Source: Methanoculleus sp. UBA303
Lineage (GTDB): Archaea; Halobacteriota; Methanomicrobia; Methanomicrobiales; Methanoculleaceae
Length of the DNA: 47,159 nucleotides
Reading direction: 5' to 3'
NCBI GenBank assembly: GCA_002501655.1
Contig: DANY01000040.1
Span: forward strand, 1 to 47,159
The position numbers and the translations under genes were made by a program. Every line of letters begins with the position of its first letter. Within the stretch, counting starts at the first letter, position 1. The notes beneath the pieces were generated by a model. It did no database searches. It saw only the letters and a list, made by a program, of their open reading frames with translations, and was not told the DNA's origin. Below are positions 8,343-16,533 of the stretch, in pieces.

Positions 8343-8352
8343 TTTTTATAAG
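8343..8352 (+). promoter_or_regulatory. TATA box for nrdH-nrdD
   Basis: The plus strand reads TTTTTATAAG. A start about 25 bases downstream would fall near 8375, after the ATG at 8336 but before the NrdH-like sequence begins at 8396. This argues that the ATG at 8336 is not the true start. Confidence 0.55.
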
Positions 8353-8395
8353 AGTACAGAACGAAAACATAACGACCGACTCCGGGGGTATTATC

Positions 8396-8665
8396 ATTTC
8401 AGATACAACGCAATTCATCGTATATACACTTGAATTTTGCCCGAATTGCGAAATTCTCAAAGAGTTCCTGGCCTCCAGGGGTGTTCCCTTCGTCGAGTGC
8501 GACATGGCATCTGCTGAGGCGCTGACGGAACTCCGCATGAACGGCATATTCGTCCAGGAAGCACCGGTGCTGCAGAAAGGCGACGCATTCTATACGTCCG
8601 CCGATCTTTTTGCCGGCGGCGCGTTCCGGGAAGACCTTGTCGCTGACCTGATCGCGGAGGCATGA
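8396..8665 (+). CDS. nrdH: NrdH-like glutaredoxin, probable ATT start
   Basis: This small thiol-disulfide redoxin probably reduces the class III ribonucleotide reductase encoded next. It carries the glutaredoxin fold signature TLEFCPNCEILKEFL with the active-site CPNC, the APVLQKGDAFYTSADLF segment that places the conserved cis-Pro, and no transmembrane segment. The start is uncertain. The reading frame has no ATG, GTG or TTG between the TATA box (8343) and the conserved sequence, but an ATT at 8396 follows GGGGGT by about 7 bases and would give M-S-D-T-T-Q-F-I, the normal beginning for such proteins (89 residues). The alternative is an ATG at 8336, adding 20 residues, but it lies upstream of the predicted transcript start. 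The stop overlaps the nrdD start in ATGA. A NrdH partner is known for a Methanosarcina class III enzyme. Confidence 0.8.
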   Translation: MSDTTQFIVYTLEFCPNCEILKEFLASRGVPFVECDMASAEALTELRMNGIFVQEAPVLQKGDAFYTSADLFAGGAFREDLVADLIAEA

Positions 8666-11600
8666 GGTTGGCGCGCAAGTCAACACAGACGACCATATTC
8701 GGGGAGTTCATCCCCACCTTCCCTAAAGTCCGAACATCGCGGGGCTACCTCCTCGACTGGAACCGCGACCGAATCGTCAGGCAGATCATAGAGGAGAGCC
8801 GCCTCGTCGAGGTCTTCTACGGCTACAAAGGGGCCGACGAGGAGACAGCGCAGGATATCGCCCGGCGGGTCGAGAAGAAGATCCAGATGCTCGGACTGCA
8901 GTCGCTCTCCGGCCCCCTGATCCGCGAGATCGTCAACATGACGCTCCTTGAGCGCGGCCTCACATCCTACCGCAACGTCTGCACCCGGGTGGGAACCCCG
9001 GTCTTCGATGCGCACCTCATCGATGTCGGGCGGGGATTTGAGGCCCACGACAACGCAAACCTCCAGGAGAACGCCGAGACATCGCACAAGAAGAAGGCTG
9101 ACAAGATCAGTAAAGAGCAGTACCTCCTGCAGCTCCCTCCCGACCTTGCGGACCACCACCTCCGCGGTGACCTCCATATCCATGACCTGGAATACTTTGG
9201 GACAAGGCCGTTCTGTATCGACGGGAGCACGGCCATACCTGTGCGGATGGAGAACCGCGTTCGGAGCATCCTCCCTGCCGAACTCCCGATCGAGGGAGGC
9301 GAGTGGCGCCCGGAAGACCTCTCCGCGCTCACCCCGAAGGGCTGGCGGCGGGTCCTGAAGGTTACCCGCCGGAAGGTGAAGTCGGGCGAGATGACCCGGA
9401 TCCGGACATCGGGCGGACGGTCGCTCTCGGTCACCGGCGAGCACCGGATTCCGGTGCGGACAAAAGAGGGCATGACCATCCGCCGCGCCGACGAGATCCG
9501 CCCGGGGGACGCCCTCTACAGGATCTCCCGGACCGATGCCATCCGCGGGGAGGCAGTCGAGACGATCGATCTCGTCCGGGAACTCGCAACATCGGTGCCG
9601 GCCCACCTCCTTCGAGACGTCCACGTCCGCGGTGCCGGGGATATCTTTGCCGATGTGGTGCGAACCGGACGGGCCGCCTCGTACGTGGATATCTCGCGGG
9701 CGCTCGGCGTCGAGCACCAGAAGCAGTGGTATACGCGCGGGACCATGCCGGTCGCTCTCTTCGGAGCCTTCTCTCGCCTTTACGGCGTCGAAGACTACGG
9801 TCGGGTCACTATCGGGGTCACCGGGAGCGAACACGAACTGCCCGCTCTTCTCACGCTTACGCCGGAACTCGTCCGCCTCCTGGGATTCTTCGTCTCTGAA
9901 GGCAACTACAACGTCTCGTTAGAGGCCGGGCAGTATAACCTCGCAACCACCGAGAACGCCCGGGCACCCGCCATCCAGGCGGCGGCACAGATGGCCCTGA
10001 ACACCTATGCAACAGTTGCTGGCGGCACCCCCGGCACCACGACCATCTACGGGGTCGAAGTGGAACGTAACCGGGCCCCGCAGGTCTATTTCGGCGGGAA
10101 GATGGGATACCTGCTCTTCCGCTACGTCTTCGGCATCCCGGAGGGAGCGGCGGGAAAACGTCTCCCCTGGATAGTATACCACGTAAGTGACGTGCTCCTG
10201 CACGAATTCCTCTCCGCCCTCTTCACCGGGGACGGTTCTGCGTACTACCGCCCGGAGAAATCCGACTGCATCGTTAACTACACCACCACCTCACCGGCGC
10301 TCCGGCAGGAACTCTCGCTCCTGCTCACCGCGCTCGGGATGGTCCCCCAGATCGTCGAACTCTACGGGGAGGAAGACCGCCCGACTCTTTACCAGCTCCA
10401 GCTCAACGGGCGGAAGAATATCGAGACATTTGCCCGGTATGCCACCTTCCTCGATGAGCGGCAGGACCACATCGACAATTTCCTCTCTGCGGTGAAGGGA
10501 GGACGAACCGTGGAACGGGAGGAGACAGTCATCGAGGTCGCTCCGGCAGAGCCGACCGGCGAGTACGTCTACGACCTCTTCCTCGACGGCGACGGGACCG
10601 AGGAGAGCCATACGTTCTTCGCCTCCGACGGCCTGCTCATCCATAACTGCCAGGATTGGGACCTGCGCTACTTCTTTTACTACGGCCTGATGCCCGACGG
10701 CAACGGGACGAAGGCGTCGGTCGCCGGCCCCGCAATGAGGGCCGAGGTAGCGGTCCTCCACGCGGTCAAGGCGCTCGGCTCCGCCCAGACGAACTTCGCC
10801 GGCGGTCAGGGTTACTACAACTTCCTCACGTTCATGGCGCCCTTCCTCGAGGGGATGGACTATAAGGAGATCAAGCAGCTGATGCAGATGTTCGTCTACG
10901 AGATGACCCAGATGATGGTCGCCCGGGGCGGCCAGGTGGTCTTCTCGTCGGTCCAGCTCTCCCCGGGCGTTCCCGCCCTCTGGAAGGACAAGCCCTGCGT
11001 CTACCGCGGCAAGGTCTGGGACGGGACGCAGGCGCCGCTCCGGACCTACGGCGAGTTTGAGCGGGAGGTCCGGCTCCTCTTCAAGGCGCTGATGGAGGTT
11101 ATGCTCGAGGGGGACTACTGGGGCAAGCCCTTCTCCTTCCCGAAACCCGAGATCAGCATCGAGCCCGACTTCCTCACCGAGAACGAGGAGTTCAACGGCG
11201 AGCACCCGGATCTTCCCACCTACCACGACCTTTACCTGATGACCTTTGAGCTGGCATCCAAGTTCGGCACCCCTTACTACGACAACCAGATCCCTGGATA
11301 CCGGGGCGCCGGGGAGGGGATATCGTGTTACCAGTGCCTTGCAGGCGACGAACTGGTCCCGGTTGCCGATAAGGACGGTAAGGTCGCCGTCAGGACTATC
11401 AAAAGCCTCTTTGATGCTGCAGCGAAGAACGGGCGGCGGGTCGACTCGTTCGGCACAGAACTCGCCTACTATGACGGAAAAGCCCCGAGCGTCGACTTCA
11501 CCACCCTGGAGGCGTCGCTTCGCCCGTTCCGCGGCGTGATGCGCCAGCGGTATACCGGGAACCTCCTCCGGATTACCCTGGAGTCGGGCCGGCAGATCAC

Positions 11601-13686
11601 CGTCACACCCGACCACCCGGTCTATGTTCTCAATGGGGGCGGGTTCGTCAGAGAGACGGCAGGAGACCTCGAGATCGACGATTACCTGCCGGTGCTCAAG
11701 GCGGGCGGGTTCTGCGAGGGCACGGTTGCGGAGATCGACGTTGCAGAGGTCCTCACGGAGGCAGGCCACGCCGATGCAATCCGCGCCACGGAAGAAGCGG
11801 TGAAGATTCCGGGCACCCGGCATCCCGGCCTGCCCCGCACCCTCCCGGTCAGCCGCGACCTCGCCAGGTTCCTCGGCTACTACCTGGCGGCAGGGTCGAG
11901 CGAGCGTTCCGGACGGCGCTATACGGTCCGGCTCTCGTTTTCGGGGCACGAGACAGGCCTTGCGGCGGACGCCGCAGCCTGCATCCGCGCCGGCCTCGGG
12001 TACGAGCCCCGGGTCCGCGAGTCTGCAATGGGGGCCGACGTCATCGTCAACAGCAAACTCATCTACCTCCTGGTCGGCGCCCTCGGGTGCGGCTCCTCTG
12101 CCGGCGATAGAACGGTGCCCGACCTCCTCTTCAACCTCGACCACACCCTGGTGGGCGACTACCTCGGTGCGGCCTTCCGCTCAGCCGGGACGAGAGCCTC
12201 CGGGCGCCGCGCCCGGAGCATCAGGCTGAAGGCGGCCTCCCGGGATGCCGTCCGGAAACTGGTCTGGCTGGCGGGGCAGATCGGCGTCCAGATGGGCTAC
12301 GCTGAGCGTGAGGCTGTGGTCCGGCAACCCGGGGATGAGGTCCCGCACAAGACCTACACCTGCAGGATCACGGCTCAGGACCAGATCGACCGGTTCCACG
12401 CGGAGACCGGGTGCTCTGGAGAGGTGCCCGCGGGAAGAGAGACCGGCGGGGCCTTCACCCACCTCCCGGAGAGCAGACACGCTCCCGGATACACCGCCGT
12501 CGCCTGCGCAGGCAGGTACAGTGCCGACGGGATAGAGGGGCTTCAGGTGTCGCTCTTCATCCCGCCCATCACCCGGCCGGCCGGGATAGGCCGGCTCGCC
12601 CGGGGCGACGTCCACCCGCTCCGCATCCGCTCGATCGAACCGGTGGAGTACGACGGCTACGTCTACGACCTCGTCGATGTCGCCGGTACCCACACCTTCG
12701 TAAACGCGCTCGGTATCGTGACCGGGAACTGTTGTGCCTACCAGTTCTCCTCGCTCGCCGACGAAGACGACGAATTCGAGGATAAACTCTACTTCCGGGA
12801 GGGGAAGCACTTCTCGATGGGCTCCTGGCAGGTGATGTCCATCAACTGCCCGCGGGCGGCGTATAAGGCGGAAGGCAACCAGGAACGACTCTTTGCCGAA
12901 CTGAAGGCGCTCATGGACACCGCCGTTGAACTCTACCGGATCAAGCGGCGGTGGATGTCCCTGATCCGGACGAACGGGCGGATGCCGTTTGCCATGCAGC
13001 GCCCGAAGGACCCGAACACCGGCGAGCGCGGTGCGGTTGCCGTGGACCTCGAAGGGCTCGTCTACACCATCGGTGTGGTCGGCGTCAACGAGATGGTGCA
13101 GCACTTCACCGGCCACCAGCTCCACGAGTCAAAGGAGGCGTTCCGTCTCGCTGTCCGGGCCATGACCGAACTCGAGATGTATGCCCGCGAGCTCTCGAAG
13201 AAGCACAACATGACGATCGCCCTCGCCCGCACCCCGGCAGAGACGACCGGCCAGAGGTTTGCGGTCGCCGACCTCCTCGACGAGCGGTTCCGGGAGCACG
13301 CGCTCAAGGTCATCAAGGGCGACGCGGAGAAAGCAGTCGAGATGCTCGGCACGACGCTCGATCTCCCCATCTACTACACGAACGGCACCCACGTCACACC
13401 GGCAGCCCCGGTCCCGCTCACAAAAAGAATCGAGATCGAGCATATCTTCTTCCCCATCGTGGACGGTGGGAACATCTTCCACGTATGGCTCGGGGAAGCG
13501 CGCCCCGATCCCCGGGGGTTGATGGAGATGGCGATGAATCTCTGCCGGACGACCCAGATAGGCTACTTCGCCTTCACCCGGGACCTGACGGTCTCCCTCA
13601 AGGAGTACCGGGAGTTAAAACCGGTGCACCCGGACCCGGGGAAGACAGCAGGGGTCTCCCCGGCGGCAGACCGGGCGGATGCCTGA
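8662..13686 (+). CDS. nrdD: Class III anaerobic ribonucleotide reductase NrdD with two inteins
   Basis: The gene encodes a 1674-residue precursor of the anaerobic ribonucleoside-triphosphate reductase. Inteins at residues 185-662 and 892-1356 would be spliced out, leaving exteins of 184, 229 and 318 residues (731 in total). The N-terminus has an ATP-cone-like region (RDRIVRQIIEESRLVEVFYG). The catalytic barrel is shown by DLEYFGTRPF + CQDWDLRYF at the first junction, SAQTNFAGGQGYYNF, VVFSSVQLS, GISCYQ + CCAYQFSS at the second junction, and GVVGVNEMVQHFTG. The protein ends soon after IGYFAFTRDLTVSLKEY. The zinc-binding CxxC pairs and the glycyl-radical motif (R-x-x-GY near the end of known class III enzymes) are not visible here or in the other plus-strand frames just downstream. 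The start ATG at 8662 overlaps the nrdH stop. No nrdG activase gene is in the window. Confidence 0.93.
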   Translation: MRLARKSTQTTIFGEFIPTFPKVRTSRGYLLDWNRDRIVRQIIEESRLVEVFYGYKGADEETAQDIARRVEKKIQMLGLQSLSGPLIREIVNMTLLERGLTSYRNVCTRVGTPVFDAHLIDVGRGFEAHDNANLQENAETSHKKKADKISKEQYLLQLPPDLADHHLRGDLHIHDLEYFGTRPFCIDGSTAIPVRMENRVRSILPAELPIEGGEWRPEDLSALTPKGWRRVLKVTRRKVKSGEMTRIRTSGGRSLSVTGEHRIPVRTKEGMTIRRADEIRPGDALYRISRTDAIRGEAVETIDLVRELATSVPAHLLRDVHVRGAGDIFADVVRTGRAASYVDISRALGVEHQKQWYTRGTMPVALFGAFSRLYGVEDYGRVTIGVTGSEHELPALLTLTPELVRLLGFFVSEGNYNVSLEAGQYNLATTENARAPAIQAAAQMALNTYATVAGGTPGTTTIYGVEVERNRAPQVYFGGKMGYLLFRYVFGIPEGAAGKRLPWIVYHVSDVLLHEFLSALFTGDGSAYYRPEKSDCIVNYTTTSPALRQELSLLLTALGMVPQIVELYGEEDRPTLYQLQLNGRKNIETFARYATFLDERQDHIDNFLSAVKGGRTVEREETVIEVAPAEPTGEYVYDLFLDGDGTEESHTFFASDGLLIHNCQDWDLRYFFYYGLMPDGNGTKASVAGPAMRAEVAVLHAVKALGSAQTNFAGGQGYYNFLTFMAPFLEGMDYKEIKQLMQMFVYEMTQMMVARGGQVVFSSVQLSPGVPALWKDKPCVYRGKVWDGTQAPLRTYGEFEREVRLLFKALMEVMLEGDYWGKPFSFPKPEISIEPDFLTENEEFNGEHPDLPTYHDLYLMTFELASKFGTPYYDNQIPGYRGAGEGISCYQCLAGDELVPVADKDGKVAVRTIKSLFDAAAKNGRRVDSFGTELAYYDGKAPSVDFTTLEASLRPFRGVMRQRYTGNLLRITLESGRQITVTPDHPVYVLNGGGFVRETAGDLEIDDYLPVLKAGGFCEGTVAEIDVAEVLTEAGHADAIRATEEAVKIPGTRHPGLPRTLPVSRDLARFLGYYLAAGSSERSGRRYTVRLSFSGHETGLAADAAACIRAGLGYEPRVRESAMGADVIVNSKLIYLLVGALGCGSSAGDRTVPDLLFNLDHTLVGDYLGAAFRSAGTRASGRRARSIRLKAASRDAVRKLVWLAGQIGVQMGYAEREAVVRQPGDEVPHKTYTCRITAQDQIDRFHAETGCSGEVPAGRETGGAFTHLPESRHAPGYTAVACAGRYSADGIEGLQVSLFIPPITRPAGIGRLARGDVHPLRIRSIEPVEYDGYVYDLVDVAGTHTFVNALGIVTGNCCAYQFSSLADEDDEFEDKLYFREGKHFSMGSWQVMSINCPRAAYKAEGNQERLFAELKALMDTAVELYRIKRRWMSLIRTNGRMPFAMQRPKDPNTGERGAVAVDLEGLVYTIGVVGVNEMVQHFTGHQLHESKEAFRLAVRAMTELEMYARELSKKHNMTIALARTPAETTGQRFAVADLLDERFREHALKVIKGDAEKAVEMLGTTLDLPIYYTNGTHVTPAAPVPLTKRIEIEHIFFPIVDGGNIFHVWLGEARPDPRGLMEMAMNLCRTTQIGYFAFTRDLTVSLKEYRELKPVHPDPGKTAGVSPAADRADA
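9214..10647 (+). mobile_element. Intein 1 in NrdD, with LAGLIDADG homing endonuclease
   Basis: This in-frame 478-residue insertion interrupts the extein between GTRPF and CQDWD. It begins with the splicing nucleophile Cys (CIDGSTAI, block A), has the block B motif T-G-E-H (residues 258-261 of the precursor), and ends in block F/G sequences YVYDLFLDGDGTEESHTF and LLIHN, followed by the +1 Cys. Two LAGLIDADG-type helices are present: LLGFFVSEGN (residues 406-415, with Glu in place of the more usual Asp) and FLSALFTGDGS (residues 516-526). All splicing blocks look intact, so it should splice, and the endonuclease may be active. The insertion point is a conserved site of the reductase. Confidence 0.93.
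11335..12729 (+). mobile_element. Intein 2 in NrdD, with degenerate endonuclease domain
   Basis: This in-frame 465-residue insertion lies between GISCYQ and CCAYQFSS. Block A starts with Cys (CLAGDELV), block B reads VTPDHPVYVL (T982-H985), and block F reads YVYDLVDVAGTHTFVN. It ends GIVTGN before the +1 Cys, so the residue before the terminal Asn is Gly instead of the usual His. The places expected for the two LAGLIDADG helices read FLGYYLAAGSS (about residues 1070-1080) and LVGDYLGAAFRSAG (about 1163-1176); both lack the catalytic acidic residue at the helix end. The endonuclease is therefore probably dead, while splicing must still occur if NrdD is essential. Confidence 0.9.
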
Positions 13687-13771
13687 CCACGATCACACCT
13701 TTTTTAGGTCCAGCGGGGAGACTCTGATAGGAACCGCCTGCCGTGAGGTTACAGCGGTGCGTGAGGCCATA

Positions 13772-14803
13772 ATGATCGATCTGACGACTCCACTTCTCGC
13801 TATCGATGTCGGCAGGGGCACCCAGGACATCCTGATTTACGAGCCCGGCCGGCCGATCGAGAACAGCATAAAACTGGTCCTTCCCTCCCCGACCGTGGTG
13901 GTGGCGGAGAAGGTCCGGCAGGCCACCAGAGCCGGGCGCCCGGTATTCCTCGACGGATTCCTGATGGGCGGCGGTGCGAACACCGGCGCGATACGGGAGC
14001 ACCTGGCGGCAGGCCTCCCCGTCTACGCCACCCCCGAGGCCGCCGGGACCCTCCACGACGACCTCGAGAGGGTGCGGGCGATGGGCATCGAGATCCGCGC
14101 CGCCCCTCCGGGAGACGCGGTGAGGGTCCGCACCACCGACTACATGGAGCCAGAGCTCCAAAAGGCGCTCTCCCTCTTCGGTGTTGGGTATCCGGAGGAT
14201 GTCGCGGTCGCTGTCCAGGACCACGGCTACTCCCCGCACCGCAGCAACCGCATCCACCGGTTCGAACTCATGCGGGACCGGCTGGATGCCGGAGACTGGG
14301 ACCTCCTCTCGCTCGCCGCGGACCCAGCCCTCCCCGATATGACAAGGATGCAGGCGGTCCGGAGGCAGGCGCCGGGCGCGCTCGTCACCGATACCGGACC
14401 GGTCGCGCTCATCGGGGCGCTCTGCGACCCCGTGGTGCGGCAGCGGGCGAAGGAGGGAGTCATCCTCGTCAACGCCGGGAACGGGCATACCCTCTGCTTT
14501 GCCCTGAAAGGACGGGAGATCTACGGGCTCTTCGAGCACCATACCGGCGCGCTCGATCCTGCAAAACTCCAGCACTACATCCGGCGGCTCGCCGACGGCA
14601 CGCTGACGTCGGAAGAGGTCTTTGACGACGGCGGCCATGGGGCGGCGGTCAGAAAACCCCTCGTCACCGATACCGTGGTTGTCACGGGCCCGAACCGGCT
14701 CCGGCTACTTCCGGAGGCCTACCAGGCGGCACCCTTCGGGGATATGATGCTCTCGGGGTGCTTCGGGCTTATGTATCTCTGGAGGAGACTCCGGGAGAGG
14801 TAG
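13772..14803 (+). CDS. DUF1786 family protein with actin-like ATPase features
   Basis: This 343-residue protein matches the DUF1786 family known from methanogens, which has been labelled a putative pyruvate formate-lyase activating enzyme. No CxxxCxxC radical-SAM motif is present, so that label is not supported. The start LLAIDVGRGTQDILIYE (residues 8-24) resembles the phosphate-1 loop of the sugar kinase/Hsp70/actin (ASKHA) fold, and GVILVNAGNGHTLCFAL near residue 230 resembles the phosphate-2 loop. Other conserved-looking parts are DGFLMGGGANTG and QDHGYSPHRSNR. The start ATG at 13772 is preferred (GAGG five bases upstream). A GTG at 13757 and an ATG at 13679 overlapping the nrdD end are alternatives. 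It follows nrdD on the same strand by about 85 bases, so it may be cotranscribed. The function is unknown. Confidence 0.75.
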   Translation: MIDLTTPLLAIDVGRGTQDILIYEPGRPIENSIKLVLPSPTVVVAEKVRQATRAGRPVFLDGFLMGGGANTGAIREHLAAGLPVYATPEAAGTLHDDLERVRAMGIEIRAAPPGDAVRVRTTDYMEPELQKALSLFGVGYPEDVAVAVQDHGYSPHRSNRIHRFELMRDRLDAGDWDLLSLAADPALPDMTRMQAVRRQAPGALVTDTGPVALIGALCDPVVRQRAKEGVILVNAGNGHTLCFALKGREIYGLFEHHTGALDPAKLQHYIRRLADGTLTSEEVFDDGGHGAAVRKPLVTDTVVVTGPNRLRLLPEAYQAAPFGDMMLSGCFGLMYLWRRLRER

Positions 14804-14842
14804 GGCTGGAGGGCGCGGTTTTGCGATGCGTGGTGCCCGGGA

Positions 14843-16207
14843 TCACGGAGAGGCGAGATGCAGAGTCTCACCGAACCACCCGAACAGCCCGCTGAAGAAC
14901 CCCGCGATCAGGTCGAGGGGCGACGACGAGGAACCGGCCGGCTCCCCCGCCCCGCCCTTCCCCTCCCCGGCATAGATGGCCGCTACCTCCTCCTTCCCGA
15001 GGTTCCTGAGGGCATCAAGGTATCCGGCCGCCCCGGCAGTGATCGCATCGTAGTCGACGCCCCGTCTCCACGCATCGGTCATCGTCTCCGACGGACGGAG
15101 TGTCGAGTCCTGACCGCCGAGAAGCGCGTAGAGGGCGGGGAGGGATGACTCCTCCGCCACGCCCGTGCCCTCATCGGACCGGACGGCGATCACCGGGTCG
15201 GAGAGCGCTGTCGAGGGATGCTCCTGATTGCCGGCGAAGGCGTATGCCCGGAAGGCGAAGAGATCCGGGTTCGACGTCAGGTTGGTGACCAGCCGCTCCT
15301 CGGGAAGGGTGAGGTTTTCAAGCGTCAGCCTCCCGGTCCGGGTGACGACCGAGAACTCCCAGACGCCGCGCTCCCCGTCCCGGAGGCTCCGGGGTTCTTT
15401 GGTCCGCACGATCTCGTAGACCCCGATCTCACCCGGCGGTGGTACCAGGACGACACAGGCCGGGTCCTCCCCTGTGAGCGTCAGGTTCCTGGCCTCGACC
15501 GTCACCGTGACAGTGAACGTCTCCCCCTCAAAGGCCGCCCGCGGATGCCGACCGCCGAGACGCATGGCCGGATCGAGCAGCCAGTCAAGATTCGCTATCT
15601 CCACCCCACTCCGGGTGAGGGCGACGTCCTCCGGAGTCCGGTCGAGAAGGATCCCGACACCCTTGACGATCAGGCCGTCGCGCGGCACGACGACTTCAGG
15701 CGGTGTCCCGGTCTCGTTCTCAACAGGAGTGAACGGCGATGCAGGATTGACGAGCTGGTGATCACTCTGGACCAGCGGGCGGTCGTGGGACTGGTGGGCT
15801 TTCGCCATCGTCGCGCCCGGCCGCGGCGGGGCCTCCCGCTCCAGGGTCGGTATCGGCGCCACAGTCTCCTCCGGCTCCTCATCGTCATCAGAGCCGTCAG
15901 CGTATACAGTACCCGTCGCGGTAGGTTCCAGCGAGGCCGTTGCAGTCGGGGAGGTCGTCACTGTCGAGGTCGGTTCCGTTGTCTCAGTCGACGTTATCGC
16001 CAGGGCCGCAGGCTTCGTCTCTACGGCCTTTTCCGTCGGTTTCTGATGATCCGTGGTCGCTTTGGCCGTTGAATCCGGCGATCCCTGTGAGATGACATCT
16101 CCCCCGGAAACCGGGAGGGCGGCAGCGAGAGGGGCAATCATACCGATACAGAGCACCGCTATCACGGACACCATGAGAAGGCGCCTCAACGCCATCCCCT
16201 CCAGCAC
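14843..16207 (-). CDS. Secreted Ser/Thr-rich surface protein, function unknown
   Basis: The protein (454 residues from the GTG at 16207, 450 from the ATG at 16195) is not recognised. The N-terminus has a clear signal peptide: ALRRLL, a hydrophobic core MVSVIAVLCIGMIAPL, and an AAA-LP cleavage site near residue 30. Residues 40-130 are rich in Thr, Ser, Pro and Glu (TETTEPTSTVTTSPTATAS, then an acidic DGSDDDEEPEE run) and look like an extended, possibly glycosylated linker. A folded domain of beta-strand character follows (EGETFTVTVTVEARNLTL, ACVVLVPPPGEIGVYEIV), then a C-terminal Gly/Ser patch and an amphipathic hydrophobic end (DLIAGFFSGLFGWFGETL) that might touch the membrane. The start at the ATG has GGAGGGG directly abutting it, so the GTG four codons upstream is equally possible. 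It stands alone between convergent genes. Confidence 0.75.
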   Translation of the reverse strand: MLEGMALRRLLMVSVIAVLCIGMIAPLAAALPVSGGDVISQGSPDSTAKATTDHQKPTEKAVETKPAALAITSTETTEPTSTVTTSPTATASLEPTATGTVYADGSDDDEEPEETVAPIPTLEREAPPRPGATMAKAHQSHDRPLVQSDHQLVNPASPFTPVENETGTPPEVVVPRDGLIVKGVGILLDRTPEDVALTRSGVEIANLDWLLDPAMRLGGRHPRAAFEGETFTVTVTVEARNLTLTGEDPACVVLVPPPGEIGVYEIVRTKEPRSLRDGERGVWEFSVVTRTGRLTLENLTLPEERLVTNLTSNPDLFAFRAYAFAGNQEHPSTALSDPVIAVRSDEGTGVAEESSLPALYALLGGQDSTLRPSETMTDAWRRGVDYDAITAGAAGYLDALRNLGKEEVAAIYAGEGKGGAGEPAGSSSSPLDLIAGFFSGLFGWFGETLHLASP

Positions 16208-16301
16208 CCGGGAACACCATGCACCCGCCTCACCGGTTCTGCCGCAGGCTCCACCATCCGCCCGGATCCACCGTTCATGAGAGTCTCATGGAGCGCACAC
16301 C

Positions 16302-16313
16302 GATATAAATAAT
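16302..16313 (-). promoter_or_regulatory. TATA box for the secreted protein gene
   Basis: The minus strand reads ATTATTTATATC, about 95 bases upstream of the GTG at 16207, leaving an untranslated leader of roughly 70 bases. It is the clearest promoter in this gap. Confidence 0.5.
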
Positions 16314-16517
16314 TTCCGGATAGGAGCCCGCTGGAGACCCCCCGCGCGGATCAGCCCCGCCAGAACTTCGGAGGAACCAGGCAGATCGTCCCGGGCAAGG
16401 GAGCACAGACCCGGAAGATCCGGAGTCCAGGAAGGATTGAACCGCTCTATCCGGCAGGGCAGGAGCGCCACCGGGGATGATGGAACCCCAACAGGAAAAT
16501 TGCAGGAGACCTGCGAC
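16314..16517. other. Gene-free stretch
   Basis: No gene is supported in the roughly 200 bases between the promoter of the secreted protein and the end of the RNA polymerase cluster. The only notable feature is the inverted repeat GCAGG-AGA-CCTGC at 16502-16514. Confidence 0.5.
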
Positions 16518-16524
16518 AAAAAAA
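16502..16524 (-). terminator. T-run terminator after nusA
   Basis: Read on the minus strand, nusA is followed within 10 bases by TTTTCTCC and a run of seven T (16524-16518), then a small GCAGG/CCTGC stem. Archaeal termination mainly needs a T-run, so the transcription-cluster operon probably ends here. Confidence 0.5.
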
Positions 16525-16533
16525 GGAGAAAAT

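Noticed and set aside
10291..12144. 617-codon minus-strand reading frame inside nrdD
   Set aside because: It is antisense to the exteins and inteins of nrdD, rich in Glu, Val, Asp and His as expected from mirrored codons, and has no motif.
13772..14803. NrdG activase for the reductase
   Set aside because: The protein has no CxxxCxxC radical-SAM motif and looks ASKHA-like.
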